Below the pieces are notes generated by a model, which was not told the DNA's origin, ran no database searches, and saw nothing but the letters and a program-made list of their open reading frames with translations. DNA of 64,000 nt from Hyperoodon ampullatus (taxonomy: Eukaryota; Chordata; Mammalia; Artiodactyla; Ziphiidae). This document shows positions 26,540 to 39,710 of this stretch, in pieces (within the stretch, counting starts at the first letter, position 1; each line of letters opens with the position of its first letter). The stretch is from positions 6,500,632 to 6,564,631 of the forward strand of contig OX457057.1 of assembly GCA_949752795.1 (NCBI GenBank). Direction: 5' to 3'. A program made the position numbers and the translations under genes.

Positions 26540-27740
26540 TCCTCATTATCATTTGACCATTCAGCACCCTCTGACAGGGCTGACCACACACCCTCCTTCT
26601 GGAAAGGCTCTTATCCTTTGGCCTCCCTGGCACTGTCATCTCCTGGGTCTATTTAACTGTTCCTCCACCTCTAGTATTGGACCAGCTAATGGGGGAGCTC
26701 TTCAGGCGCTATCCGGAGCCATCCTTCCTCATCTTCGTTGATCTCCTACGTGTCCGTCAGGTTCCAGGTACCACGTCCACACAGGCGATCCACAAATGCA
26801 CGTGTCTACCAAACTTCTCCTGCAGAGCCAGATGCCTCTGAAAACTGCCCCCACCTGAAGTCTCCTCTTGGATGTCTCAAAGGCACCTCAACATATCAAA
26901 ACAAGGGCACACTCTGGCCCCAAATGGCCTCTCTCGTGACTGGTGCTGCTGCCCATCCTGTCAAGCAAGCTGGACACCTAAGCCACATGTTTAGTGCCTC
27001 CTCTCTTTCACCCCATCATCAAAAAACCATATCACCGTTACCTTATAAATTTCTCTCAAACACACCTACCTGAGAACACGTCCAACACCACAACCTTAGT
27101 CAAAAGCTACTAGTGTGGCTTTCCTGGACCACTTCAATTGGCTTCTCTCCAAATCCACTCCTCTGAATCCTCATAATTCTCTTTACAGACTGCAGCCAGG
27201 GCTCTCCTTTCAAAAGGCTAATGTGATTATGTCAATCCTTACCTTAAAATACTTGTCACTTCTGTTAACTAAAACCCCAAATCCTAACCATGACCTACAA
27301 CGCCCTTATCTTTCTATGTGGCCTCACCCCCCGCCTCCCTCCCACACTCCGTGCCCAACCACACGGACCTTCCCTCTGCCCCGTGAACACATGCCCTCCT
27401 ACCTGGAGTAAGACTTAGCTCGTGTTCTCCCTTCCGTCATGATGCTCATCTCCTCTCCTGGCCTAGGTACCTCCTATTCTTCCTTCAGGCCACAGCTCAA
27501 CAGGAACTTCCTCAAGATGTCCTTTCTTGTCCGAAATGACTAGGTTAAATCCCTTTGTAATGCTCTCTACAACCGTAACTTCACATTTATTTGTGTGATT
27601 TGATTAACATCTGTCTCCACCTCTAAGCTAGAAGCTCCGTGAAGGGCTGACCCTGACTCTTTTTGCCCTGTGTTGTATTCTCAGATCCAAACTCACTGCC
27701 TGGCGCATACAGACGAGCAATAAATTACTTTTCCCTGCCC
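26540..27740 (+). mobile_element. L2 ORF2 C-terminal part and 3' end
   Basis: The decayed reading frame includes a TWMSQRHL-like motif near 26862 (CTTGGATGTCTCAAAGGCAC), typical of the end of L2 reverse transcriptase. Further on come TTCAGGCCACAGCTCAACAG, AAGCTAGAAGCTCCGTGAAG and CACTGCCTGGCGCATACAG, the L2 3' UTR. An earlier piece of the same type may extend to about 25930. Confidence 0.75.
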
Positions 27741-28037
27741 TCCCTCTCACACATAAGCTGGGTCAATCAAGAGGGTATTATGATGAGACTTTTATTTGGG
27801 AAGGAAAATAGTTCATGCGTAAATAACTGAGGGGGTGCCTGAGCTGGCCTGCACACCATGGACAGGGTGGGGGGAGCACAAAGGAGGAGAGAGCATTCCA
27901 GGTGCAAGTGCAGTAACAACAGTGACTGATTAAACCCTTGTCCTGCATGGCAGATACAGAGTAAAACTAGTAGGAAGTAAGCTAAAGTAGAGGGGGGAAC
28001 GGATAATGGAAGCTCCTAAAGTAATAAAGCAGCTAAT

Positions 28038-28400
28038 ACCCACTGAGCACTTAACGTGCGCTAATAAGCATTTTACACGTTAATTCATTTAATCTTCACT
28101 ATAATGAGAGCGAGAATATAATTTATCGTCCAAACCGGGACACATCTGAGAGCAAAAACATCAATAATTGTTCAGGAAAAACATGAAACCAGGTCACATG
28201 ACCATCCTAACTGTAACTCTTTTCAGTAGATGCTGTTGCTGTGTAGAGTTTCCCTGCAAAAGCAAGCCCCGAGAGGCTGAGCAAGGAGACCAAAACTCAC
28301 ACCGTGTGTATTTCGGTAGACCCAAATCACACAGCTCTGTGTTAGACCCAGGGCGCTGACTCAGAGCCTATACTCTTAACCACAGGCTATACTGCCTTCA
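28038..28400 (-). repeat. MIR with internal insertion
   Basis: ACTGAGCACTTAACGTGCGC begins the antisense element. TCACACAGCTCTGTGTTAG, CTCTTAACCACAGGCTATAC end it. About 150 bases in the middle (28150-28300) are unrelated to MIR. Confidence 0.65.
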
Positions 28401-29825
28401 ATCACACAGCCTTAAGAGTCCAATTAGCCAATACAGTTGCAAAGCAAATGGTGTTACTGCAGGCTCTTAAGATGAAAGTAGGATTTGGGGAAACATTCAT
28501 CCCGTCTGGCACGAGATATTTTCCAAGAGTTGGTAGTGCCATTCCCAACTCGCTTGCTTTCAACTCCACTATCTCTGAAAGCCTAAATCAGGAACCAAGG
28601 TCCTCAAGAACTTCTGCCTTTGCCATTTCTACATTTATTATGTCTCAATAAATGCTTTAGCCTTCTCCCTTCGGAACAAAATGGGATGGTCCAAGAGTGG
28701 AAGACCTAAGTGAGCTACCCACTGTGCTGGGCCCCACCTGCAAGACAAGCAGCTGCAGCCAGGCAGGCAACAGAACACCCAAGAAGCATGCGACAGCTGA
28801 GTGACTTGCTCTCTCAGTAAAATCAATGTTATTTTCCTGTTCCCTTTCATACCAACAGCCTGGGAATGAAAATGTACTGACTTCTGCTCTGGAAAGGGAA
28901 ATGTCACTCTAACACTTGTTACTCCCGGATAAGAACTCATAAACAGCAACCTGCTAAACAGAACACCTCAAAACAGGCTGGAGAATCACCGACAGAGATG
29001 CAACGTAACTCTGAAACATGGGGTCAGCGGGTCTAGGAACCCATGTAGAGGTCAGAGTGCTTCATCTGAAACGGATGTGGTACCGAGAGCAGTTCTCCCA
29101 CCTGAACAAATCCAGCCGTTTATAAGCAAACGGTTACACATGTACCTCCAAAGATTCTCTGCATGTGGGGTTAATAAATATTTAAACTCAATCCGTTTAA
29201 TTAGTCAATGTTTAAATACTCACTCCTGGAACACATGTCTTATTGAGACAACCTAAATAACCGAGATGGGACCCATTAGTCAAATTCAGAGAGCAGCCTC
29301 TGTGGTATCAAAACAGAAGGAGGCAAAGAATGAACGCACCTTAATCACAAGTGGGTGTAATGCTTAGAGCAGCACTTCCTCAACTGCTTGAGAAGCTTTG
29401 GGGAAAAAACAGAGAACTAAGATTGGCGGACTCTGACAAATATCTTAATTTCTTCCGAAAAGACATAATAACAACAAAACACACTACCTGCAAAAGGTGG
29501 GGAAAAGTACCCAGGATAGCAAAACTCCAGGTTACAATCAACAGCTCAATTAAAATTAAATAACAAACAACACATAACCTTTTTATTTGGAGTAAGAGTA
29601 AGGAATTCCCAAAGATGAGATGCCCAAGGAGGTTCCCCCGCACCCCCCAAAATCAAAAATCCTCCTTTTCTTTAAAGAACACACAAATCCACTGACACGA
29701 GCAATTGCTTTTCTATACTGTTAAAATGTGAAGATTTTCGCAATTACATACGAAATTTTTTTGCCTTGCAAGTTGCCTATAGTTGTGTCTCTTCTACTAA
29801 GTAGTTAAGAAAAATTCACTGCTCA
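28400..29825. other. Intronic sequence without recognised features
   Basis: Apparently unique sequence between a MIR and MER20. Confidence 0.5.
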
Positions 29826-29833
29826 CTTTAAAC

Positions 29834-30405
29834 CAGGGCTTCTCAACTGCGGCACAATTAACATTTTGAGCCAGATTTGGGTGGGGGGGTTGGGGGGGAG
29901 GCCTGTCCTGTGCATTATCCCTGGTCTCTACTCACAAAGATTCTAGTAGCACAACCCACTGCTCCAATGACGACAACATAAAAGTATCTCCAGGTCTTCT
30001 CTGGTGGTGCAGCGGTTAAGAATCTGCCTGCCAATGCAGGGCACACGGGTTTGAGACCTGATCCGGGAAGATCCCACATGTCGCGGAGCAACTAAGCCCG
30101 TGCGCCACACCTACTGAGCCTGCGCTCTAGAGCCCGCGAGCCACAACTACTGAGCCCTCGCGCCACAACTACTGAATCCCGCACGCCTAGAGCCCATGCT
30201 CCGCAACAAGAGAAGCCACCGCAATGAGAAGCCCGGGCGCTGCAATGAAGAGTAGCCCCCGCTCACCGTAGCGTGCAGCAACGAAGACCCAACACAGCCA
30301 AAAATAAATAAATAAAATAAAATAAATAAAACATTAAAAAAAAAATCTCCAAATGCTGCCACATAGCCTCTGGGGAGCAAAGTTGTTCACAGTTGAGAAC
30401 CACTG
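29834..30405 (+). mobile_element. MER20 hAT-Charlie transposon, interrupted by a SINE
   Basis: The left end CAGGGCTTCTCAACTGCGGC and the right end GTTGAGAACCACTG are terminal inverted repeats of MER20. Interior landmarks include CCTGTCCTGTGCATTATCC and CTGGTCTCTACTCAC. An exact 8-bp hAT target duplication CTTTAAAC sits at 29826-29833 and 30406-30413. The CHR SINE at 29993-30344 splits it. MER20 copies act as endometrial enhancers or insulators in placental mammals, but function here is not shown. Confidence 0.92.
29993..30344 (+). mobile_element. Long CHR-type SINE inserted in MER20
   Basis: The head GTCTTCTCTGGTGGTGC is followed by a divergent B-box and several GAGCCCGCGAGCC repeats, then an (AAAT)n tail. 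The TSD ATCTCCA (29986-29992, 30345-30351) consists of MER20 sequence, so the SINE is the younger of the two. Confidence 0.93.
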
Positions 30406-30984
30406 CTTTAAACGAATAAAACTGCTTGTCTATCACAGAGATTTCAAAGGATTAAGCATCTGTGTTGCTTTATTCAAAATTATGCTTGACCAGTATGGAA
30501 TCCATAAAGCTAACACCATTACGAAAACTATATAATGTGGCATGTTCTTCATTCTCTGAAATATATTGGATTAACTCAAAACACTACCTGAAATAATAAT
30601 TACACAGATGTGTGAAGCTGAATTAGGAAAACAGAAGTAAATATTCTGAAAATCTTGATGTTTCCTGGCAAGCTCTGAAGGTGATCAGGAGTAATGTTAC
30701 TCAGTGGTGACCTGCTCTAGTCCTGGAGCCAAGTGGATGCTTCTGTTATCACACGACTAACTGAGAAAACCTGGTGTCCACAATGCCAAGAACAAGGGAA
30801 ACCAAATGCCTACAAGACCAAAACCCTGGTGTGAAAGGGGAAAGAATTCCTGAACTCACTCTCCCAAAGCATGGCCACAGATAGAAAACCAAATGCAGAA
30901 AAGATAAATATAAAACTCAAGCAGGTATGGACACCAAGCAGGGGGAAAGGGGTGGGGGTGGGGTGTAAAAAAAAAAAAAAAAAC

Positions 30985-31398
30985 CACCTCAAGCAGACAG
31001 ATAAGTAAACCATGGTATACCCATAAAATAGGACATTATTCAACAATAACAAGGAATGAAATACTGATACATGTTACAACATGGATAAGCCTGGGGAGCA
31101 TTATCTTACGTGAAAAATGCCAGTCACAAAAGACCACATATGGTGTGATCCCATTTATATTAAATGCCCAGAAAAGACAAATCCATAGAGACAGAAAGCA
31201 GATTGGTGGTTGCCTGGGGGTGGGGGGTGCTGGGGTGCTATAGTTATGCGTTTCATTTGGGGATGATATAAATGTTCTAGGATTGATTATGGTGATGCTT
31301 GCATATATCTGTGAAAATATTAAAAGTCACTAAATTGTACACTTAAAATGGGTAAATTATGTGATATGCAAATTATACTTCAATAAAGCTGTTACAGC
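30985..31398 (+). mobile_element. 5'-truncated L1, 3' end
   Basis: GGACATTATTCAACAATAAC, ACATGGATAAGCCTGGGGA and TAAATTGTACACTTAAAATG in order, ending ATTATACTTCAATAAAGC, identify an old L1 3' end. Confidence 0.85.
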
Positions 31399-32274
31399 AC
31401 AAACACACACAAACAGCAACATTACAAACTAATAAGGAAAAGCTCAAGCTTTGCTACAGTTAAAAAAAAAATGCATCTGGCTATAAAATTCACAAGGACA
31501 AGCTCTACCTCCACAATTCTGAAAAACCACCTTAGTTAATTAAACACATAGGAGAAGTTTTATTTCATGTAACATTAAGAATGAAAGAGAACCTTCCTTG
31601 GACCACAGTAATCTTTAATATGCAGGAACACTTGGTCAGGCTTACTACCTCTGCACAACATGTTCCAAAGCAGATAAGTTGGACAGGGTTTCTTTCAGTC
31701 TGCAGAGATCCAAGATTCAAAGTTAATTTGCAACCATGGCACGTTAGGTCTCAACAGCTGATGAAAGGAAATGACAGGGTGGATTTTATACTTAACACAG
31801 TTACACTTCACACATACATGAAAAACCAAAAGCATTCATAATACACTTCTAATCCATGGGTACAAATTATATCAAGGGAAAAAACCCGCAAAACTCACCG
31901 GAGCAGTCCTTCTAAAAACACTCAGAATCTGAGTCTTAGATGAAAAGGAAAAGTAGCTCCGACGAAAAGCATAAATCTAAGCCAAAACTCAATTTGCCAT
32001 TTTCTCTGAGCTATTCCAACTGGGTATGATGCTCTCTAGGTTGGCCAGATGTATTACACTGCCATCTTTGTTAACCTGACGTCATTCAAATAGAAAAGCA
32101 AAAGATCCACTAGAATTATTAAATTCAAGATGCCAAGAACTAGCAAGTGATCAGGGAGGGTGGGAGTACAGGGAGTCCCGCGGCCTGGACCACAACACTG
32201 AACTGCTGTAGTTGTGACACTGGTCATCAAATAAACTCCAATGTCCTGAGCAAAGTCGCTGTCAATTCCTCCAT

Positions 32275-33200
32275 TAACTCAGCAAATATTTATTTAGCAC
32301 CTACTAGGTGCCAAGCACTGCCCCAGGAGCTACAGATACATGCACGACCAGAATACACACAATCTCTAACCTCAGAGAGCTTCCAGTACAGTAGGGGAGG
32401 GAGCAGACAACAAACAAACAAGAAAATATAGAGTATATTAGCTGCTGATAAGTGCTATGGAGGAAAAATGAAGGTGGGCAAAAGGGAATGGGGCGGGGCG
32501 GGGTCATTTATTTAAGGTAATCACTGATAAGGGGTCATGTGACCTAACGGAAGTAAGGCAGCAAGTTGTGTGGTTATCTGGGGGAAAGTATTCCAGGCAG
32601 AGAGAAAAGCAAGTACAGAGGCCTGAGACAGGGGGCAGTTTGGGCACATCCAAACAGCAGCAAAAGGCCAAGGTGGATGAAGCAGTGACAGCAAAGAAGA
32701 AAGTGAGAGGTGAAGAGGGAAGGGGGGCAGGCGGGGGCGACGTGCACGCTGCATCTACTGAAATAAGAGAAGAGCTCTTGTAGGGTTTTGGCATAGAGAA
32801 GTAATGATCTGAGTTACGTTTTAACAAACTCCCTCCATCTGCTGCAGGGTTACGAGACTGTGGACTCAGGCCAGGTGTCGGTAGTGCAGGTGCAAGGAGA
32901 GGTCAGACCATGGGCAGGTTCTGCTAGTAGAGCCCTCGGAATCTGTTGTCAGACTGGATGTGATCTGAGACAAAGAGGAGAGTCAAAGAAGGGGCCGCAA
33001 TTTGGGCCTGAGCAACTGGAAGAGAAGAGCTTCATTTACTGATGGGGAAGAGAAGGAAAACTGGAATTCTGTTTGGAACACGTTAAGTTTGAGACGCCTA
33101 GTAAATATCTAAGCAGAAATATGCGTACAGGTTGAGAGGTCAGAAAGTTCTGGGCTGGAGATTTAAATCTGGGAGTCCTCACCATACAAACCCTACGCCA
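32275..33200 (-). mobile_element. Long L2 copy, reverse orientation
   Basis: AGCACCTACTAGGTGCCAAG is the reversed 3' tail, followed by GATAAGTGCTATGGAGG, GTATTCCAGGCAGAGAG, CACGTTAAGTTTGAGACGCC and GGGCTGGAGATTTAAATCTG, which are antisense to L2 ORF2. At over 900 bp this is one of the longer L2 remnants here. Confidence 0.75.
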
Positions 33201-33832
33201 ACAACCATAAGACTGGATGACTGGGTGGCGTGGAAACAAACTACAGGAGATGAAACATTCAAAGTAGCAAGAGAATACTCTGAAGCAAATAAAAGGTATT
33301 ACGGACAGGCCAAATAAATTTGTAAACTGCAAGTGAAGTTTCAGTGATAGGATGATGGAAAGACTGTCTCAGACCATGTTCTGAAAATGCTGAGGTGAAA
33401 ACAATACCCTGTTTTATTCACAGAGAAGCCCTCTACATATGTAACAGTTGCCTAAAGACAAATTACATATTAATGATGTTACCAAATGCTGTATTTAATA
33501 AAACCCAGGCTGCTACCGTCTTGGTTGGCTTCTACTTTACGAAGTCACATAAGATAGGAATATCTACTCCACTCCCCGCCCCTGTTTCAAAGGGAAATAC
33601 AGCAGCTATTCAAATGAAGACTTGGGGGGTGGAGGAGAGACTGTTTTCACCTTGCAAATTAATAAAGGAGAGTTACTAGATTTTAAAAATAGTTTTCTTA
33701 AGTAACATTTTTGAGGCCCTAAATTGAATACTGTACAGTCCACATGAAGAAAAAAAAAAAAAGAAAATGTAGTAACTAAGTATATGAATTCAAAACAAAA
33801 AAGTAGGAGGAAAAAAGCATATTGGGTTTTTT

Positions 33833-34155
33833 TATATATATAAATTTTATTTTATTTTATTTATTAATTTTGGCTGCATTGGGTCTTCGTTGCTACACAC
33901 GGGCTTTCTCTAGTTGCAGCGAGCGGGGGCTACTCTTCGTTGTTGTGCGCGGGCTTCTCATTGCGGTGGCTTCTCTTGTTGCGGAGCACGGGCTCTAGGC
34001 ATGTTGGCTTCAGTAGTTGTGGCATGAGAGCTCAGTAGTTGTGGTGCACGGGCTTAGTTGCTCCACGGCATGTGGGATCTTCCCAGACCAGGGCTCGAAC
34101 CTGTGTCCCTTGCGTTGGCAGGCGGATTCTTAACCACTGTGCCACGAGGGAAGCA
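33833..34155 (-). mobile_element. Long CHR-type SINE, reverse orientation
   Basis: An (ATTTT)n tail and TTGGCTGCATTGGGTCTTCG are followed by the reverse-complement body with GGGCTCGAACC and the end GTGCCACGAGGGAAG. The flanks share only a weak ATTG(GG)TTTTT match, so the exact ends are uncertain. Confidence 0.9.
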
Positions 34156-35580
34156 CGTGTATTGTTTTTAAATACTTGATACGAAAAGGTTTAACTGGAC
34201 TCAAAATACATGTGCATTATCAAGAAAATTATGACTATATTTGTCAATGAAAGAATGGGGGAAAATACATAATGAATGTTTCACAAAGTCCTATACAGGC
34301 ACTCCCAAAATATCTCCAGTCTACCCAGTACACTCTACAAATATCATCTTTTATGTACGTGGAACAGTAGGAAGCGTGAACTCCAGGTAATCGTGACAGT
34401 GAAGCATGTTCTACAATTGACTGTTTTAGATTCCCCAGACTTTTGGGCACTGAATGACTGATCACATTAGCACTGAGAGTAGGAAGAGCCAGAAAAGGAG
34501 GGGAGGGGTCACTGCCTAGTAAGAGAGTCTAGATTTCTAAATGAGGATTCTTACATATAATTACCTAGCTGCTATCATTCACCAGCAATGAAGGCAGCAC
34601 TGCCAGCTTCTTCTCAGCACTAACGTCTCTCCATGACCAGGAATGGTACCCAAGACTGCCAAGAGCAGTCAAGTGACATACGACACATACAGCAAAAAGC
34701 ACACCAGTCAGATCTGTGGGCGCTAATAAGCTGAACGGACACTTTCCATTCTGGAACTTCAAAGTGAGGAAACTACAAGTAGAAAGAAGGAAATTGTGAA
34801 AGGAAGTAGAGGACAGTACAGGCCTATAGAATGTCACCTGAAGTTCCCACTGCAGGCATCAGCAGTAACCTCTCTGGATATTCAGCTTGAGATACACCTG
34901 GCTTCTGGCCCCAATAAGTTAACCCCATTGTAAATTCACAGTTTCCAAAGAGTACCCTCACAAAATAAAAATAACTCTTGAGAATATGCCAGCACCCTTC
35001 TATCTGTTGCTCAGGCAAATATACCAAGTTTATCTACCAAAAAAACCCAAAAAAAACAAAAAAAAACTTGAATACACATAATCAGCAATAAATCGAATAA
35101 ATTCATATGGAGGGTAGAATGTTTTTTTCATTTTCACCCTCTTGATAAGAGGAACAGCCATACACTCAAGAATAAAATAGTCCCTATTATTATGTAGAGC
35201 TTAATTTGTCTACCACAACAAGCTTTAGAGGATGATATAATGGCCCTACATCACAGATAACACACCCCAGTCCAGCTAAGTATGTAACAGATTCTCTAAT
35301 AAAAAACTCATTTACCTCTAGGGCCAGGCCCTCCTGGGAATGAGAAGAGAATGCCATCAAGTCTACATCGGGTTTCCAATACAGACAGACACCTCTCTAA
35401 AGCAAGTGTCTGCCAAGATCTTGGAAAGGAGGTCATTACTGAGAAACCCACTGATTTGTGAAATGAATAGAAGGCTCCAACGGTAAGTGTCAAAATAAGA
35501 AAAACTGAAAATCATGTTTCTTTAAAGAAGGGGACACAAGAGCTTAACGCCACAGTTCATATTAAAACATACCCAAATTA

Positions 35581-35798
35581 GGGGCTTCCCTGGTGGCGCG
35601 GTGGTTGCGAGTCCGCCTGCCGATGCAGGGGACGCGGGCTCGTGCCCCGGTCTGGGAAGATCCCACATGCCGCGGAGCGGCTGGGCCCGTGAGCCATGGC
35701 CACTGGGCCTGCGCGTCCGGAGCCTGTGCTCCGCAGCGGGAGGGGCCGCGGCGGTGAGAAGCCCGCGTACCACAAAAAAAAAAAAAAAAAAAAAAAAA
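35581..35798 (+). mobile_element. CHR-type SINE, young
   Basis: A full-length, near-consensus copy with a long A tail. The 17-bp TSD AAAACATACCCAAATTA (35564-35580, 35799-35815) is perfect. Confidence 0.96.
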
Positions 35799-35815
35799 AA
35801 AACATACCCAAATTA

Positions 35816-38600
35816 AATCTATTGCATTATAATTTAAAACACAAACTGTTATTAAATAATATGTACAAAAGTTGCAGCTTTCCCTATAGACCAATGGCCT
35901 AAGAGAGGGCTCCTCTTGATATTTATGAATTATTAACGCTGCCCTACAACCATCACTAGACTAAAAGGGAACCTTCTGACTTACAGACCTGAACATTAGC
36001 ATCAGTAGGAGAGTAATACACGGAGGGGGGAAAAAAAGAAAAGCTATGTCTTCAGAGCTCTTCAAACTAAGTTTTTAGAAGTGTGAAAGCAACTGACTAG
36101 GTCGTACCTAAGGACAATAACTGTGATAACACTGAGCAGGGCTGAAGGAGGCAGAAACTGCATTTCTTCCAGAAGCAAGTCCATCTGCTAACAAGACTGG
36201 TATTGCGCGTTGGCAGGATTAATCAATACCACACAGGTATTTTTTTCTAAGCTTTCATCTCATATAGTGTAAGATAAAGACAGTAGAGCAACTGAATTGC
36301 CTGATTAAATAAGGTCTGTATCCTAACTGCTCAAAGTCAAGTTCCCCTGACAAATTTCCTCAATTTTGTAGTCAAGGAAAAATTAAACCTACAAGCAAAA
36401 TATTCATTCCATACTCCACAACCACAAAAACAACAGAAGCTCAGTTTATTGCCCAATGTAAACGTATATTGAAGAGCTCTAGTCTCTAGTGACCTTTAAG
36501 AACACCCGGAAAATGCAAGCAAGGCAATATTCAACATGAGAGAACATAAATTTCAAAAGCAACTAAGGAAACCTGGAAGGCTGAAATGTAAATGGAGCAT
36601 AGGCTTACACAGCATTCTCAAAAGAAATCTTCTTTCTCCCTTCAGAAAACAGAGAAATTTATTCTCAAATGCTTTCAGTGGAAAAACTGCCACTTCTGAT
36701 TAAAGTCAATTTTATCAAATCTATGGGACCTTGGGGAAATGCACAGATCCCTTTCTTTATTCTCCTGCCTGCTTTATCCTGCAACTTGCAAACTGACTTA
36801 ACAGTATGTCTAACTACCTAGAGACATATGTGCCATTTTCAGCAATTGGTAATTTACCGTTTTGTTTTGGATTTTTTTTTTTTAAGCAGCTGGATATGAT
36901 GTGTTGCTTCTTCCCTAAAGGTCTGTCACTTTTGATATTTTTTTAAACAAATGATATGATACGAACAGGTAAGAAGCATTTTTTAGAATATTACAGAATT
37001 TCAGACTATGTAGAAAAAGCAGTGATATAAAAGGCAGCTCTTCATACCAATGAAAAATCCACAGAGATTCCCAATAATACAGAAGAGATTTTTAGGCATC
37101 CTGAGAGCCCCATCACCACATCCACAATTAAGCCATTCTTACTCTCCACTAGGATCAAAACAGGAGGACGATACTCTTAGTGATTCCAATGGATTTTAGG
37201 CTTGCTAATCAACCAGTTGGGAATCAAAAACAGAGAACTGAAGATGATGTAAGGGCTTCCATCCTTAGTTTGGACAACAAGGGGATGGGGACGGTGATGG
37301 GGGCGGGGGGAATGATGCATGTGACTAAATGGAGAAGAGATTTCAATTTTGCAAAGTGTTGGGTTTCGGCTGCTAATACAGAGCCATCCAGATTAAGGCA
37401 TCTACTAGGCAGCTAAAAAAACAACCTGATGCTCTGGAGAGAAGAAACCAAGGCAAGGAAGGCCTCGGGAGTCAGTCATATAGTATCTAAGAATACTAAA
37501 TGAGATGACCTGGGAAGAGCATCAGATGGAGAGTATAGGGCTAAACAGACACCATAAGCATTTGCCAAAATAAATCCCCCCCAAAAAAGAATCTGGAGAC
37601 CCTATGACAGACAGCCCCAAACCAACGGGCGCAACAATAAAATCTTCTGTGTAAAGTTAAGTGTGGGATGCACTGCTTACAAATACTCTTACAGTTTACA
37701 GTGTATTTGTCATACTAAAGAGTCTGAGAAGTCTGTGCGTAAGAAAACTGTTCAGTAAGTTGGTTATCAACAGAATCAAATATCCAGAGCATATTGCCCA
37801 GTGTAATTCATCTCCACATTACAAAACATATAAACGATCAGTGCAAACTCTCATTCTTCCTTAGAACAGTATGAGTTGTGAAAAAGAGTAATAGAAATTC
37901 TACAACTTAACTAGTATCAGGAGTTCTTGATTGGAATCTGATTCCCCAAACACCTGCCACATCCGCATGAGCCTTAACCACTGATCAGGTTTTAGAAAAT
38001 AATCCAAACTATTCAACGGGTCATTCAGAGACCAACATCAACTCGAACTACAGAACCACATAAAGAATGATTCACTCCACAAAACCCTCTTAGATGTAAA
38101 TAAAGCAAATCAGGTATTTTTTACCGAAAGAGGAAAGAAAAGAATCTGCCACTCAGCAGCAAGGGAAAAAAATCAACTCCCGTAAGTGGAACATTAAATT
38201 AAAACAGAAGGGGAATCGCAAGAACTCAAGAAAAAAGAGACTAGATGCCTCAAACCACTTATGGTGCCAAGGCAGTGAGAGTACCTCTGGCCTCGGTGTG
38301 CCCTAACCACAACCCAGGCTCCAAGCCAGGGCTAAAGGTGGACCTCCCCGTAGTCACCAGAGATGACCAACAAATCAAACTGATGAGCACCACATAATAG
38401 GCTGGAGATCATGGCGAGAAAGTGGCCACTACCTTGAATCACATGTATCTGGAGGAAAACATCTGGGAAAATACCGTCCATCTTTTTCTCCATTCCCAGT
38501 GCCCTCATTTACCTTGGGCCTCAGTCAGTTCTCTCTATAAACACAAATGACACCTACCTTTTATCTCAATTTTTAATATCCTCATTCAAGAACATTCAAG
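35816..38600. other. Intronic sequence without recognised genes
   Basis: About 2.8 kb that is almost free of recognisable repeats, apart from a G-rich run at 37281-37310. No open frame resembles a known protein. Confidence 0.5.
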
Positions 38601-38614
38601 AATGTGTTAAGTGG

Positions 38615-39108
38615 GACAAAGGTACAACCCTCCAGATACAAAATAAATAAGTCATGGGATGTAACGTACAGCATGGTGACTATATTACTAATACCGTATG
38701 GTACACGGTCATCCCTTGGTATCCCAGAGGGCCTGGTTCCAGGAGCCCCCACCAACACCGAATTCTACGGATGTTCAAGTCTTTTACATAAAATGGCGAA
38801 AACAATGAATAGAGTTGGCCCACCATATCCCCAGGTTTTGCATCCTTGGATTCAATCAACGGTGGATGGAAAACCCACGGACACAGACGGCTGACTGTAT
38901 TTGAAAGTTGTTAAAAGAGTAGATCTTAAAAGTGTTCATCACAAGAAAAAAAAACATTTGTAACTATATGTAGTGAGGGAACTATTAATTAGACTTAGTG
39001 TGGAGATCATTTTGCATTATATACAAATATCAAATCATTATGTTGTACATCTGAAACTAATATAATGTTTTATGTCAATTGTATCCTAATTTAAAAAAAA
39101 AAAAAAAC
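38615..39108 (+). mobile_element. L1 3' UTR, interrupted by a MER2-like element
   Basis: TAACGTACAGCATGGTGACT before the Tigger insertion continues after it as TATTTGAAAGTTGTTAAAAG, GTACATCTGAAACTAATAT and an A tail at 39092-39106. The split shows the L1 was present first. Confidence 0.85.
38704..38897 (+). mobile_element. MER2-like Tigger transposon
   Basis: It begins CACGGTCATCCCTTGGTATC and ends GACACAGACGGCTGACTG, an inverted pair, with TA on both sides (38702-38703, 38898-38899) as expected for Tc1/mariner-Tigger insertion. It interrupts an L1 3' UTR. Confidence 0.78.
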
Positions 39109-39129
39109 TTTCCAGGAAAGACTACATGA

Positions 39130-39420
39130 GGTTCAATTCCCTCCTTCAGGAAACCACTCTCTGGTCCTCAGTTCATAACGCTGCTCCCCGACAACTCTCC
39201 AATAAAAAGCCTTCTACATGTACCCCTGCTTGGTCCTCTCACTCTCTCACCTTTGCTCACACTGTCTTTACTGCCAGCTCAATAAACATTTGTTGAATAA
39301 CTGTGTATTATTCAAGTCCACTCCAAGCCCTACACTGTCTGAGAAGGAATCCATGATGCCTCCAAACTGTGCCATGCCTTTCTTGCCCCTCTTTAATCAA
39401 TTCCTTCTGCAAGCATAGTC
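39130..39420 (+). mobile_element. Possible L2 fragment
   Basis: TCAATAAACATTTGTTGAA resembles the L2 3' terminus, and the preceding pyrimidine-rich text resembles the L2 3' UTR. The match is weak. Confidence 0.4.
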
Positions 39421-39544
39421 TGTATTTTACACTTAGCATTTTAACATATTACAAATGCAGAATACCTTATTATTTACCAGCTCATATGTTTCATGTATTG
39501 TCTCCTCTCATCTTCTCTATAAGGCCCTGCTGACAGAAACACAG

Positions 39545-39710
39545 CCTGGTCCTTGCTAGCTTTATAACCACGAGCAGTTGATTTCTCTGTCTAAACTTTG
39601 GTTTCTTCATCTATAAAGAAAAGAATACAGCATACCCCATAGAGGAGTTGTGTGTAATAAATAAGATAACCCATGTAAGGTACTAACCTGCACAATACCT
39701 AGGAGATCAA
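39545..39710 (+). repeat. MIR fragment
   Basis: TTGGTTTCTTCATCTATAAA and AGAGGAGTTGTGTGTAATAA match the MIR core in sense. Confidence 0.65.

Noticed and set aside
26862..26895. Reverse-transcriptase-like motif suggesting an active LINE
   Set aside because: The L2 frame is broken by stops and indels. L2 has long been inactive in placental mammals.
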